A stretch of DNA of 64,000 nucleotides from Anaerolineales bacterium. Its GTDB lineage: Bacteria > Chloroflexota > Anaerolineae > Anaerolineales > UBA4823. This document shows positions 15,959-24,593 of the stretch, in pieces. Location: contig JANXBJ010000001.1 in assembly GCA_025057645.1 (NCBI GenBank), positions 740,357 through 804,356 of the forward strand, given 5' to 3'. A program made the position numbers and the translations under genes. The notes below the pieces were generated by a model that worked only from the letters and a program-made list of their open reading frames with translations, did not search any database and was not told where the DNA came from. The stretch's first letter is position 1. Every line of letters starts with the position of its first letter.

Positions 15959-18124
15959 CTAGGGCAACGTCATTGCCGGGTCACCGAATAATGTGTAGGT
16001 GGCAACCACCTCGCGCACCCCTTTATTCTGAAGCCGGACTCGAGATAGAGCAGAGACCCACACATCTCCAATGCGCCCTCCTGCCCCCGATCGGTAGCTC
16101 TCGACCCAGGCTTTCCATAGAAAACTTTGATCACTGGCCAACGTGAGACTCGTTGGAGCAATCACCAAAATCGCTCCCCCCTCAGAATTCCACAACAGGG
16201 CTTCGGAGACCGACATCACCTCGGGATGGATGTAATACCCTGTCAAACAAGTAAAGCTTAAGACAAGCGGATAGCTTGCCTGCCCTGCAAGGGTCGCTGC
16301 TTCCCGAGCGCTAAAGATCTCGTCCTTTCCCCACAGATCGATTGCGCCGTGACCGAAATAGGCGATCATTTGGAACTCTTGCCCGAAGTAGCGCTGAATG
16401 GCTTGAGATGTCCCCAGTTCGCCGGGAGTAGGGGAAAACAGTTCTCCTCTCACCTCTGAGTCCCAAAGCCGAATAAACTCAGATGCCTCCTGCGCAAAAT
16501 ACGCTTCATAAGGATCGGCAACGGCAAGGAGTGTGTTCGCCTTAGGTCTCTTTTCGCCCCTTTCATACTCGATGACCTTAGAAACCCATCGCCGCACCTG
16601 CTCCGGCGAACTGGCTGGCAATCGTCCCACGGCTAAGTTCAGCTCAAAGCGAGCTTCGGTGTCGAGAAACTCTAGATTCTCTTGAGTCAAGAGGGCGAAG
16701 GGAAGTTCGGTCGAAGTTTGTCCCCCGAACGTCGTCTCGATAAAGAAGGTAGGCAGGCGGTTGAGGGCGGCCGAAGTGACATTTTGCTTCGGATCATACG
16801 TGGCATCTCCAACCAGTAATCCATACCTCAACGAGGGATAGCTCCGAGCGGCCCTCGCCAAGTAAGCACGGGCGGATTGAGGCTCAGAAAAACCGTAGAA
16901 CTGCGCATAGATTTCCTCCACTTCAACGGTCTTGACAACCAGACCTTCGTTGCGACGCAAATCTAGCAGGGGTCTCAAGGGCCTAAGGAGATCCTCGGCT
17001 CCAATGATAATGTACTCGGTATCGGATTCCCCTTGGGTCGGCTCAGTCTCCCTTCGGATCGGGCGTAGGTCGGACGGAGCTTGGAAACCCCTTCGGCTCA
17101 CATAGAGATAGCCTCTATATTCAACGGCCGCAGAGGCTCGCTCTTCTCTCTCAAGCTTTTCGGGTTGCAACGGATTGTCGAGCCTCCAAATCCAATAATC
17201 TCGACCGAAGTTTTCCATGGCAACCAATTCGCTCTCATCCTTCGCAAGGAATTTCGATTGATCGGCTTGAACAGGAAAATTCTGCCAAGAGTAGATTTCG
17301 ATTTTGTCAAGGTATACCATTTGAGCGGGAACTTCCTCCAGTTCAGGGACCGATAGCTCGAGCCGGTTCTCCCCCTTCCTAAAAAGGCCCGCTGGAGCCG
17401 CGAGGTCTTCCTTTCGGTAACCCCTTCCATCCCAAAAGAGCTTACGGAGAGGTGTGCCGTTGACCGTCACCTGCAGGACATGGTCAGGTCGCTGCGGGGC
17501 TTCACTCGCCGAATACAGCGAGAGACGCACCAACACTTCTCCTAGCGGGGGACTTTCGAAGTTTACCACCCACTCCTGCATCTGTCCATTGACCAACCTT
17601 TGCCAAAACCAATGCTCCCCTTCAGCCGCGGGCTGATAAATCCGATCTTGTTCAAAGAACAGGTAGCCCAAAACTGCGCCGGTGGTAGGCTTTGCCTGAC
17701 CGAAGTTTATCGCTGACCATTCAGGCTGCTGTAGCCAATCTGACAGCCCGGGGTCAGCGGTGAGGTCAAAAGAGGAGCGGGGCTGAAGCAGCAAGACATT
17801 TTCCCCCCAATACAGGCTGCGTGTTGGAGGAGAATAAAAGATCAGCTTGGGCTGGTCGTCACCGAGAATCCAGAAGGGAAGCACATGTCCGCGGAAGCTC
17901 AATACCCATTCAGCAGGAGAAGAGGGGTCAAAACCAAAAGGCTCGAGCCGTCCGATCGGGATGGCCACCATGGCATCCGGAAGCGCAGTGATCTTCAAAC
18001 TTTGGGCGGACGGAAAATACCGGAGATTGGGCGTCCTAGCCGGCAGCGAGGAGCACCCGATCAAAAGCACGACAAACCAATGAAAAAAGCATTTCCTCAG
18101 GCGGAAAAGGCCTAGCCCCCTCAT
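15959..18124 (-). CDS. Gingipain-like C25 peptidase, predicted lipoprotein
   Basis: Starting at 18124 gives 721 residues with a basic N-terminus, a hydrophobic segment and the lipobox LIGC at about 22-25, so it is probably membrane-anchored. The ATG overlaps the upstream stop as ATGA. The C-terminal half is a C25 (caspase-fold) domain: EYIIIGAEDLLRPLRPLL and LRYGLLVGDATYDP, with catalytic His592 in YFGHGA and Cys626 in SFTCLTGYY. The N-terminal half is beta-rich. C25 peptidases cleave after Arg or Lys in Porphyromonas; specificity here is unknown. It is the last gene of the C25/S26/PqqD cluster. Confidence 0.86.
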   Translation of the reverse strand: MRGLGLFRLRKCFFHWFVVLLIGCSSLPARTPNLRYFPSAQSLKITALPDAMVAIPIGRLEPFGFDPSSPAEWVLSFRGHVLPFWILGDDQPKLIFYSPPTRSLYWGENVLLLQPRSSFDLTADPGLSDWLQQPEWSAINFGQAKPTTGAVLGYLFFEQDRIYQPAAEGEHWFWQRLVNGQMQEWVVNFESPPLGEVLVRLSLYSASEAPQRPDHVLQVTVNGTPLRKLFWDGRGYRKEDLAAPAGLFRKGENRLELSVPELEEVPAQMVYLDKIEIYSWQNFPVQADQSKFLAKDESELVAMENFGRDYWIWRLDNPLQPEKLEREERASAAVEYRGYLYVSRRGFQAPSDLRPIRRETEPTQGESDTEYIIIGAEDLLRPLRPLLDLRRNEGLVVKTVEVEEIYAQFYGFSEPQSARAYLARAARSYPSLRYGLLVGDATYDPKQNVTSAALNRLPTFFIETTFGGQTSTELPFALLTQENLEFLDTEARFELNLAVGRLPASSPEQVRRWVSKVIEYERGEKRPKANTLLAVADPYEAYFAQEASEFIRLWDSEVRGELFSPTPGELGTSQAIQRYFGQEFQMIAYFGHGAIDLWGKDEIFSAREAATLAGQASYPLVLSFTCLTGYYIHPEVMSVSEALLWNSEGGAILVIAPTSLTLASDQSFLWKAWVESYRSGAGGRIGDVWVSALSRVRLQNKGVREVVATYTLFGDPAMTLP

Positions 18125-19017
18125 TGAATCTTGCGTAAAGTGAAGAGAAACCAACCCCCTAAGACCACCCATGCCATCACGACCAATCCTAGGGCGAGCA
18201 AGCGGGAAAGGGCAAACCGAACTGCACTTTGTGAAACCGAGCCAACCTGCGGCGTCTCGGTTGAGAAGGCAAACGGCAAAGTGGGTGTATTGGGGAAGAT
18301 GAGGGTAATGTCCGGCAGAGGCAACGTTGGAATGGCGAATTCACTTTCCGCCTCAGTTGGGGTCGGCTCAGTTATTATAGGTAAGGGTTGTGGAGTAACA
18401 GAAGGCAGCGGCGAAGGACTCGGAAGAACGGGGCGCAACGTCGGCGTGGGGGATAGTGTAGGGGTTGGTGTACGGCGCACGTTAGAGCCACCCGAGCGTG
18501 AGGGAGAAGTCGGAGGGACACCCGTCGGAGTTATCGAGGCAGTGGGAGAGAGAGTCAAACCTCCGGTAGGAGAACCGGTTGGTATCTCGGGATTGGATGT
18601 AAAAACGGTTTTTTCGCCCGCAATTTCCTCTCTTTGAGCAGTATCGACAGCGATAAGCTGGTAGATGTAACTCACCCCCTTTTGTACTTCGTTATCGTAA
18701 TAGTCTCCATAAGAGCGCCCTATGGCCTCACCGCCGGCAAAGATGAAGTCCAGCTTTTCGCTTCCCGTACAACCGCTCGCTTTCTCGCATAGTCTTACTG
18801 TGACGAACCCTTCTGGACTACCGCTGGCCTTGCGACGCACCTGAAAACCAAGGTTGTCTAACTCGGTGGCAGTCTCCCAACGCAACTTCACTTGCTGGCT
18901 GTTTGCGTCCCACTCAATGGTAAAAGATTTCAATCTAACTGCGCTCCATACGCGCTGAAGCGGCCAGAGGGAGAGTAGAAGTGGCAAGATTAGGAGAAGA
19001 ACCAAACGTCCTTTCAT
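18121..19017 (-). CDS. Exported FnIII-like protein with Pro/Thr-rich stalk and C-terminal membrane anchor
   Basis: The protein has a signal peptide (LVLLLILPLLLSLWPL), then one beta-sandwich unit with VKLRWETATELDNLGFQVRR, a fibronectin-III-like pattern. A long Thr/Pro/Ser-rich stalk (residues about 145-235) follows, and a single C-terminal membrane segment (LALGLVVMAWVVLGGWFLF). It is 298 residues. The same WETATE...GF domain occurs in the protein encoded at 24101-24550 in this cluster. It may be a surface-displayed substrate or partner of the adjacent peptidases. Function is unknown. Confidence 0.75.
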   Translation of the reverse strand: MKGRLVLLLILPLLLSLWPLQRVWSAVRLKSFTIEWDANSQQVKLRWETATELDNLGFQVRRKASGSPEGFVTVRLCEKASGCTGSEKLDFIFAGGEAIGRSYGDYYDNEVQKGVSYIYQLIAVDTAQREEIAGEKTVFTSNPEIPTGSPTGGLTLSPTASITPTGVPPTSPSRSGGSNVRRTPTPTLSPTPTLRPVLPSPSPLPSVTPQPLPIITEPTPTEAESEFAIPTLPLPDITLIFPNTPTLPFAFSTETPQVGSVSQSAVRFALSRLLALGLVVMAWVVLGGWFLFTLRKIQ

Positions 19018-19020
19018 GGC

Positions 19021-19338
19021 TTATTCCGAAGACGGCTCCTCCCTAAGCGTGATTACGCCCTTGGCCGCTAGTTGCTCAAGAAAAGCGACAACATCCTCTT
19101 CGATTTGCTCCAACGGAGCTGCATATGCGCTATAGACCGACTCGATAATCTGACGCACTGTGTGTTGGCCGTCAATCAAGCGCAAGATGAAAGCACCGAC
19201 CTCATTGACTACCTTGACCTGGTTCTTGCTTGGCAATATCACCAGTGCCTCTTTGCTCTCGGCATCAGAGCCGTTCACCTCCTGGACAAGAACTCCGGCC
19301 AGGAGGGTCGGAACAGAATCTAAGCGGTTATTCGACAC
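19021..19338 (-). CDS. PqqD-like protein
   Basis: The 105-residue protein contains VVNEVGAFILRLIDGQHTVR and DVVAFLEQLAAKGVI, the PqqD (RiPP recognition element) pattern. PqqD domains usually bind leader peptides and deliver them to modifying enzymes. No radical-SAM enzyme is encoded nearby. The companions here are an S26-type peptidase (11-base overlap), an HPr-kinase-like ATPase and C25 peptidases. PqqD, HPrK-like proteins and peptidases also co-occur in lasso-peptide clusters, so peptide or protein maturation is plausible but unproven. Confidence 0.8.
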   Translation of the reverse strand: MSNNRLDSVPTLLAGVLVQEVNGSDAESKEALVILPSKNQVKVVNEVGAFILRLIDGQHTVRQIIESVYSAYAAPLEQIEEDVVAFLEQLAAKGVITLREEPSSE

Positions 19339-19855
19339 GGATTAAGGCCCTTTCTAGGAATTTCACAGGTGTTAGAAATCCTCTGCTAATCCAAAACAGA
19401 ATCCCCTTTAGCTTCCCTTGAGTTAGCCGTTCAATTCCCCACAAACTCTGCCCAACCACGCTAATCCCGGCATGTAAATAGCCTAGTAACGTGTTGATAA
19501 AAATACGCCTCCCTGCCAGAGGGCAGCTCATGCCGTCTCTCTCAAAGGCACTCACCCTTCCGAGAACTTTCTCGGGCGCAAGCAAAGGATCGGGGAAGAG
19601 AGTATTATCCCCCTTAGTTATCAAGAAGGGAAATGACTTCCAGATCAAACGGTGTGTAAATACTCTACGGCCCCGCTCGAAAACGATAAGGTCGCCTATG
19701 CGCAGGCTGCTCCATTGCGCCTTTCGAACCCAAACTCGATCCCCGGCCTTGAGGTAGGGCAGCATGCTCGTTCCCGAAATGACTAAGAGAACAGGCTGGT
19801 CAGCAAGAAGAAGGTTACGGAGCGTTTTTAGGATCAAGGGAGAAAAGTCTCTCAT
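19328..19855 (-). CDS. S24/S26 family signal-peptidase-like protein
   Basis: The start at 19855 lies 4 bases after the upstream stop, with AGGTGA before it, and gives 175 residues. SGTSMLPYLKAGD carries the probable nucleophile Ser30. The general-base position is FTHRLI with His68 instead of the bacterial Lys, as in archaeal/ER-type (SipW-like) signal peptidases. ITKGDN at about 79-84 and VLGRVSAF also fit. The C-terminus has a hydrophobic stretch (LLGYLHAGISVVGQSLW). It overlaps pqqD by 11 bases. It could process the secreted proteins of this cluster; LepB-like function is less likely. Confidence 0.8.
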   Translation of the reverse strand: MRDFSPLILKTLRNLLLADQPVLLVISGTSMLPYLKAGDRVWVRKAQWSSLRIGDLIVFERGRRVFTHRLIWKSFPFLITKGDNTLFPDPLLAPEKVLGRVSAFERDGMSCPLAGRRIFINTLLGYLHAGISVVGQSLWGIERLTQGKLKGILFWISRGFLTPVKFLERALIRVE

Positions 19856-19859
19856 AAAG

Positions 19860-22800
19860 TCACCTGGGAGAAGGAGAGAGAAGAGCGGGGTCTCCAAATA
19901 CGGTATAAGTATGGATTAAGTCAACACACTCCTGACATGAATAAACATCCAGCTTTGCTACTGTCGATGCTGAACCGATACGCCAAGCATCCCCAGCAAA
20001 GATGAAGTCGTAAAACTTCCGCTGTAGGGCGTCATGAGCAGTTGCCAGCCCTAATCCAGTAGGAGAGAAAGCCGCCACTGCACCCCTACCGGGAGAGCGA
20101 AGCATGACTTCGATAAGAGAGGGCCCGACCTGAGGCGTGCTTAGGATACGCGGGTAAAACCAATATCCATCGAGGCAATTCAAGGTCAGGACGATCGGCA
20201 AGCGGTTGCCATTCGCCAGGCGATCGACATCGGGAACAGAAAACACCACAGCTTTGCTCCAACCACCGATAAATCCGTGTCCCGAATAGACCAGGTGGCC
20301 TGCGCCCTCGGCATTCAACCGGGCGATCAGAGCCTGAGTCAGGTCAGGGCATTGATTACCACCGCTCGCTACCCCGCAGGGCAAGTCGGGCCGGCTTTCG
20401 GAGGCATAAGAACCATATCCGGGGTTTAGGTAGAATTTTCGCACGTCGTTTGCAGAGGACAGGTAGTCTTGGATAATCCTGTCGCTTAGGGTGGGAAAAT
20501 CACCCGCCGAGTCCTTGGCATCCGCAACAAAGACAAAGTGCTTCTGCCAAGCCTCGGTTGTCGTGCTCTCGTGAATTTGAACCTTGTTGAGATAAGCTAG
20601 AATTTCCTCACCGCTGTTGACGGGCAACCGCCCCACCAAGAGATCGGGCAGAGGGTCCGGAACGCCATCGCTATCCACTGCCACCAAGTCATTGGCCGAA
20701 TCAACCTCCCCTTGCCAAGGGTCAACCCACTGCAGATTAGGAGGCATGTAAATGGGCGCACGATCGTAGTTCGGAGACCCGAGGAAGTTCCAATGTCCAT
20801 CTCCGACCAACAAAACAAATTTCGGCTTGACCAACCACCGACTATAAGCCGTGCGCAAGTAATTCTTTATCGCAATTGGATGATAGATGCCGAAGTTAAA
20901 CTGATCGACAAGCTCCTCCAAGGCTATGACCTTGGTCGTCAACCCGTCCTTAGTCTGACGATAGGCCGCTAGGGACTGTGTCGCCGGAATGAATTCTCGC
21001 GGGGCGATGTAGAGGTATTCGGCCTCGCTTGTAAGGATATCCTCAAAAAGCCGCCTTTCGATCTGGGCGGATGTTATTGTCTTCGGCACTTGGATGAAAT
21101 AGGCAATCCCGCTTCCAAGGCTTGCCTGAAACTCCAGCACGCCGTCTCGAAAGCTTCCTCCTCGAAGCAGGGAGGGTTGGAGAGGATTCCGGACATCTAA
21201 AATCACAGGCGGCTCTGCAGACCGGAAGCCCTCCACCCGGATTCGGTAAGCGCCGAGTTCTCCGGAGAAGCTCACCCGATCTTCAAAGCTCGAGTCGCCC
21301 TTGCTCCAAAACTCATCCGAGCCTGCGCTATCCCATGAGGTGTTCTCAATTTGGGGCTGAAATGCATGCGAGTCCTGCTCGTCTTCCGCCGAATTCCCTC
21401 CCTGCGTCGCACTTCTTAAAACGAGGGGCAAGAAAATACTCTCTTCGGTTTGGGTCACAGTCAGAGGACGGTTAATGGTAAGGGTATTCCGATAAGCGAC
21501 AAACCGCCTCGGATACTCAACTTCAAACCAATTGACGAAAATCTCATCCGCTCTCAAACCTTCCACGAGTTGAAACTCCACTACGAGAGTGTTTCTTCCA
21601 TCGACCAGGTAAGAAGCCGGGAAGGAGAGTTCAAAGCGATGCCTCTCTAATCCGTCCCATGTGATCGTTCCGATCTGAGTCTGGTTTATGAAGATCACCG
21701 CCCGATGGTCAGGCCTCACACTACGACTGTGCGATCTTGCGATCAACTCTCCGCGAAGGACCGCCATTCCATGTGGAGCCGGACTAGGGATGCTCAGAGA
21801 GTATCTTCCCTGCTTCGGACCGCTGATCTGAAACCTTTGCCAGAAAAACGTGTCCTCACTGGTGAAGTGTGTAGTCCACCAAGTATTCTGCTCTTCGAAG
21901 CGGAGACGCTGTTGGAAAGGATCACTGAAAATAGGTGCCGACCCGGGTGAGGCATCGACCTCATTCATAAACGGCCCGCCATCTCCGTTGTAACTCAACC
22001 AGTAGACATTTCGGTTGGTATACTTCTCAACCATATGACGATTGAAACGCGGCTCAAAGGGAGTGGCGTTGTATTCCTGAGGACGGTAAAAGCTTTTGCG
22101 CCAAGAGTACCCCTCATAGAAAGGCAGACCGGAATAGAGAGAAGCCAAATAATTTCCGTCAAACCTTTCACCAAAGAACAAAAGGTATTCCCCGGGGCTG
22201 AATTTGCCCTCGTCTCCATCCTGATCATGCACGTAAATCGCTACCGGACGCCCTTGATTGACCATGGCAAACGCTCGAGGGTCTAGAGTATCCACAGGCA
22301 TCCCGGCAGCTCGGAGTGATTCGTAGGTGACCTTGTAAATGCCATCCTCGGTCACCACGATTTTGTACCACTCATGGTCTGTAGCTTGGGTGAGCAGTTG
22401 GAGTTCTGGCTGCTTAGGCTCTCCAAAGGTGCGATACCGCTTGGCCTCCTGGTAATTCAACAAACTTTGCCGGTAAACCGGATCGAAAGGGTTCTCCTCC
22501 TCAGCCAATGCAGAAGAGGATTCCAGCGTCGGCTGACCAGCGGGGTAACGAAATTCAACAACAAAGCGGACAAAAGCTACGACCTCCAGTTTCCCCGCAG
22601 CAGGAGTGAACTGGAAAGGGTAAATGCGGATAGGTAGGATACGCTGGCTGCGCAGTTTAGCCGCCTCGCCTAACTCCACCACTGTGCCGGGGTAAGGGTT
22701 CAAACTGCCGTAGGTTTCCTCATTGCGAAAGTAAAACGGCATGCCGGCCGCCAGTTCCTCACCTTCCATATAGTAGCCCGGTGCCGGCTCGATCATGTAT

Positions 22801-23141
22801 TGCCCCTCGAGAACTTGTGTCTGCAGTTCTTCAATGCGTAAGAAGACTTCAGCTTCGGGCGGAATCCCAATTGCGGTGGTGACTAGAGGCAGACTCGGTT
22901 TCCCCGGCTCTCCGACGTTCGAAGCACTCCCAAGGGTAATGCGATCGTAAATTTCTCCCTCTAACTCGACTCTCTCAAAAGCATACTCTCCAAGGTGGAA
23001 CTGAATTGCAACCCCCGTTTCATCCGCCCGAATAAGGCGAAAGCCCTCCCTCTCGGGTCGGCCTGTGGCGACAGTTGCCCGAAAGCCGAAGAAACCAACG
23101 AAAAGGCCGACCGCCAAGCTCAATTGCATCAATTTTTTCAT
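19860..23141 (-). CDS. Large secreted gingipain-like C25 peptidase
   Basis: The start at 23141 (MKKLMQLSLAVGLFVGFFGF) gives a clear signal peptide and about 1093 residues, with AAGGA 8 bases upstream. The N-terminal region (VGEPGKPSLPLVTTAIGIPP) resembles the C25 propeptide. Beta-sandwich domains follow, with SIFLPLVLRSA near the middle. The C-terminal peptidase domain has catalytic His955 in YSGHGF and Cys989 in LNCLDGY, plus LLVGDGHWN. It heads a five-gene unit ending with a second C25 protein, so the two peptidases are probably co-expressed. No type IX secretion signal is evident; export appears Sec-dependent. Confidence 0.86.
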   Translation of the reverse strand: MKKLMQLSLAVGLFVGFFGFRATVATGRPEREGFRLIRADETGVAIQFHLGEYAFERVELEGEIYDRITLGSASNVGEPGKPSLPLVTTAIGIPPEAEVFLRIEELQTQVLEGQYMIEPAPGYYMEGEELAAGMPFYFRNEETYGSLNPYPGTVVELGEAAKLRSQRILPIRIYPFQFTPAAGKLEVVAFVRFVVEFRYPAGQPTLESSSALAEEENPFDPVYRQSLLNYQEAKRYRTFGEPKQPELQLLTQATDHEWYKIVVTEDGIYKVTYESLRAAGMPVDTLDPRAFAMVNQGRPVAIYVHDQDGDEGKFSPGEYLLFFGERFDGNYLASLYSGLPFYEGYSWRKSFYRPQEYNATPFEPRFNRHMVEKYTNRNVYWLSYNGDGGPFMNEVDASPGSAPIFSDPFQQRLRFEEQNTWWTTHFTSEDTFFWQRFQISGPKQGRYSLSIPSPAPHGMAVLRGELIARSHSRSVRPDHRAVIFINQTQIGTITWDGLERHRFELSFPASYLVDGRNTLVVEFQLVEGLRADEIFVNWFEVEYPRRFVAYRNTLTINRPLTVTQTEESIFLPLVLRSATQGGNSAEDEQDSHAFQPQIENTSWDSAGSDEFWSKGDSSFEDRVSFSGELGAYRIRVEGFRSAEPPVILDVRNPLQPSLLRGGSFRDGVLEFQASLGSGIAYFIQVPKTITSAQIERRLFEDILTSEAEYLYIAPREFIPATQSLAAYRQTKDGLTTKVIALEELVDQFNFGIYHPIAIKNYLRTAYSRWLVKPKFVLLVGDGHWNFLGSPNYDRAPIYMPPNLQWVDPWQGEVDSANDLVAVDSDGVPDPLPDLLVGRLPVNSGEEILAYLNKVQIHESTTTEAWQKHFVFVADAKDSAGDFPTLSDRIIQDYLSSANDVRKFYLNPGYGSYASESRPDLPCGVASGGNQCPDLTQALIARLNAEGAGHLVYSGHGFIGGWSKAVVFSVPDVDRLANGNRLPIVLTLNCLDGYWFYPRILSTPQVGPSLIEVMLRSPGRGAVAAFSPTGLGLATAHDALQRKFYDFIFAGDAWRIGSASTVAKLDVYSCQECVDLIHTYTVFGDPALLSPSPR

Positions 23142-23209
23142 GACTTGTTCCTTCTCAACAGAAGCGCAAAACGGTGGAGACCACTCTAAAGAGGTCAACC
23201 GTCTGCCCC

Positions 23210-23238
23210 ATTCTAGACCATTCTTATCCGAATGTAAA
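23210..23238 (-). promoter_or_regulatory. Promoter of the C25-S26-PqqD operon
   Basis: On the minus strand TTTACA (23233-23238) and TAGAAT (23210-23215) are exactly 17 bases apart. The predicted start near 23203 leaves a leader of about 60 bases before the ATG at 23141, ruling out the longer open frame from 23198. It lies just downstream of the HPr-kinase-like gene, so the five downstream genes can be transcribed separately. Confidence 0.65.
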
Positions 23239-23284
23239 TAGGAAGTTTATACTACGTTCCTCGATGGTACTGCGTTGGTTCGGT

Positions 23285-24088
23285 TCACCTTTCTAAAACC
23301 ACTTCCCAATACGAGGCATCCGGTAAAAGGTGCAGACGATAGTATGGGACAGAGCGCAGAATATCCTGACACCGCTCCAAAAAACTTTTGGCGTAGAACG
23401 GTTCGAGAGTCAGGATGGGGATACAGGCGAGCATTTCCGCTAAAGCATGAGCCGGTGAGGTCGGCTCAAGGTACACCCGAACATCCTTGACCAGGTAGAG
23501 AAGTACAGCCAACGGAGCACACCCCTGCCGCGGACGGTTCTGAGTGGGATTGTGAAAGGGCGTGGCAGCAGCAAACCATCTCTCACCCGAGCGGTAGAGC
23601 ACAATCAAGTCGTCATTGAGCACAGACCCCGGAGGTGAATTGCGCGCCGTTGTGGTCTTTCCTGCGCCAGAATGTCCCAGAAATAAATAGGCCTTACCCT
23701 CTCGTTCGACCCCTGCGGCATGGACCATGAGTCCGCCGATCGACTCTGCAGCCAAAGCACCGACCAACCGCAAAAAGTAATCCACACCAAACAGGGGGTT
23801 CTTAACCCCCAGAGACAAATACGCCGTTCTAGCCCGCCAATCTACGACGCCTTGATAGCCCGATTGATCGAACTCGATCCGGTGAGGGCTTACCTTGGGC
23901 ATCAGCGGCACTTCGGCATCACCCTCTAGGAGCGACACACGCAGAGAGAGAATCGGAGCCTCATCCGTGAGGAACTGACAATAATATGCGGCTAGGCGTT
24001 CGGTGAACTTACGCTCGTTCGTGGCAAGCCCGACCGAAAACGGACCGAGGCTGACGCAAAACTCATCCTTTTCTTTCTCCCAAACCAT
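23285..24088 (-). CDS. HPr-kinase-like ATPase
   Basis: The 267-residue protein has GLMVHAAGVEREGKAYLFLG, then the P-loop GHSGAGKTT at 138-146, and VLNDDLIVL at about 157-165. This arrangement matches HPrK-related kinases found beside PqqD proteins and in modified lasso-peptide clusters, not the full HPrK/P of sugar regulation. It is read toward the C25/S26/PqqD genes. Its substrate is unknown; phosphorylation of a peptide or protein bound by the PqqD protein is a guess. Confidence 0.75.
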   Translation of the reverse strand: MVWEKEKDEFCVSLGPFSVGLATNERKFTERLAAYYCQFLTDEAPILSLRVSLLEGDAEVPLMPKVSPHRIEFDQSGYQGVVDWRARTAYLSLGVKNPLFGVDYFLRLVGALAAESIGGLMVHAAGVEREGKAYLFLGHSGAGKTTTARNSPPGSVLNDDLIVLYRSGERWFAAATPFHNPTQNRPRQGCAPLAVLLYLVKDVRVYLEPTSPAHALAEMLACIPILTLEPFYAKSFLERCQDILRSVPYYRLHLLPDASYWEVVLER

Positions 24089-24100
24089 CTTATCTCTCCC

Positions 24101-24550
24101 TTATCTCTCTCCACTTCCCCCTAACCATCCCCGAATCCCCAAAGTCAAGCCTAGGGCTAGAATTGCAGCTCCTGTGACGATCTCAACCAGACCTTGCACT
24201 TTGACCTCAGCCGGGATGGGCGGATGCAGTGTTGTCCTGCCCTGCTCATCTATATCTTCGAGTTGATAGTAGTAAACCCGACCTGGCATAACATTTGCAT
24301 CGATGTAATGGTACGAGCCGCCTTCTAGCGCCGCACTTGATGAGGGAATGATCGAAGGATTGAGCTTTTGATAAGGTCCTTCGGGCTGCGCTGCGCGATA
24401 AAGGTTAAAGCCAACGGTGTCCACTTCGGTGGCCGTTTCCCACTCGATCACCACCTGCGGATTACGGTAGCGGCTCATCCCGTAGAGAGCTATGAATACA
24501 CCTGCGACTGCTACTGCGAAGTGGAAAATTTTTGCCACCGAGTTTAGCAC
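24101..24550 (-). CDS. Membrane-anchored FnIII-like protein
   Basis: A GTG at 24550 gives about 149 residues: an N-terminal membrane segment (FHFAVAVAGVFIALYG), a FnIII-like unit (VVIEWETATEVDTVGFNLYR ... YYYQLEDIDEQG), and a C-terminal hydrophobic segment. A TATAAT at 24557-24562 on the minus strand lies only 6 bases before this GTG, which suggests a leaderless message. A longer frame reaching 24634 would overlap the divergent gene and is not preferred. The domain resembles that of the protein at 18121-19017. Confidence 0.62.
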   Translation of the reverse strand: MLNSVAKIFHFAVAVAGVFIALYGMSRYRNPQVVIEWETATEVDTVGFNLYRAAQPEGPYQKLNPSIIPSSSAALEGGSYHYIDANVMPGRVYYYQLEDIDEQGRTTLHPPIPAEVKVQGLVEIVTGAAILALGLTLGIRGWLGGSGER

Positions 24551-24556
24551 ACAAGC

Positions 24557-24562
24557 ATTATA
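24557..24562 (-). promoter_or_regulatory. -10 box for a probable leaderless message
   Basis: TATAAT on the minus strand, 6 bases upstream of the GTG start at 24550. No convincing -35 hexamer was found at 16-18 bases, so this rests on the -10 and its spacing alone. Confidence 0.38.
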
Positions 24563-24593
24563 CCGTAAGTGATGATAAAATCCCCGTGCTAGA

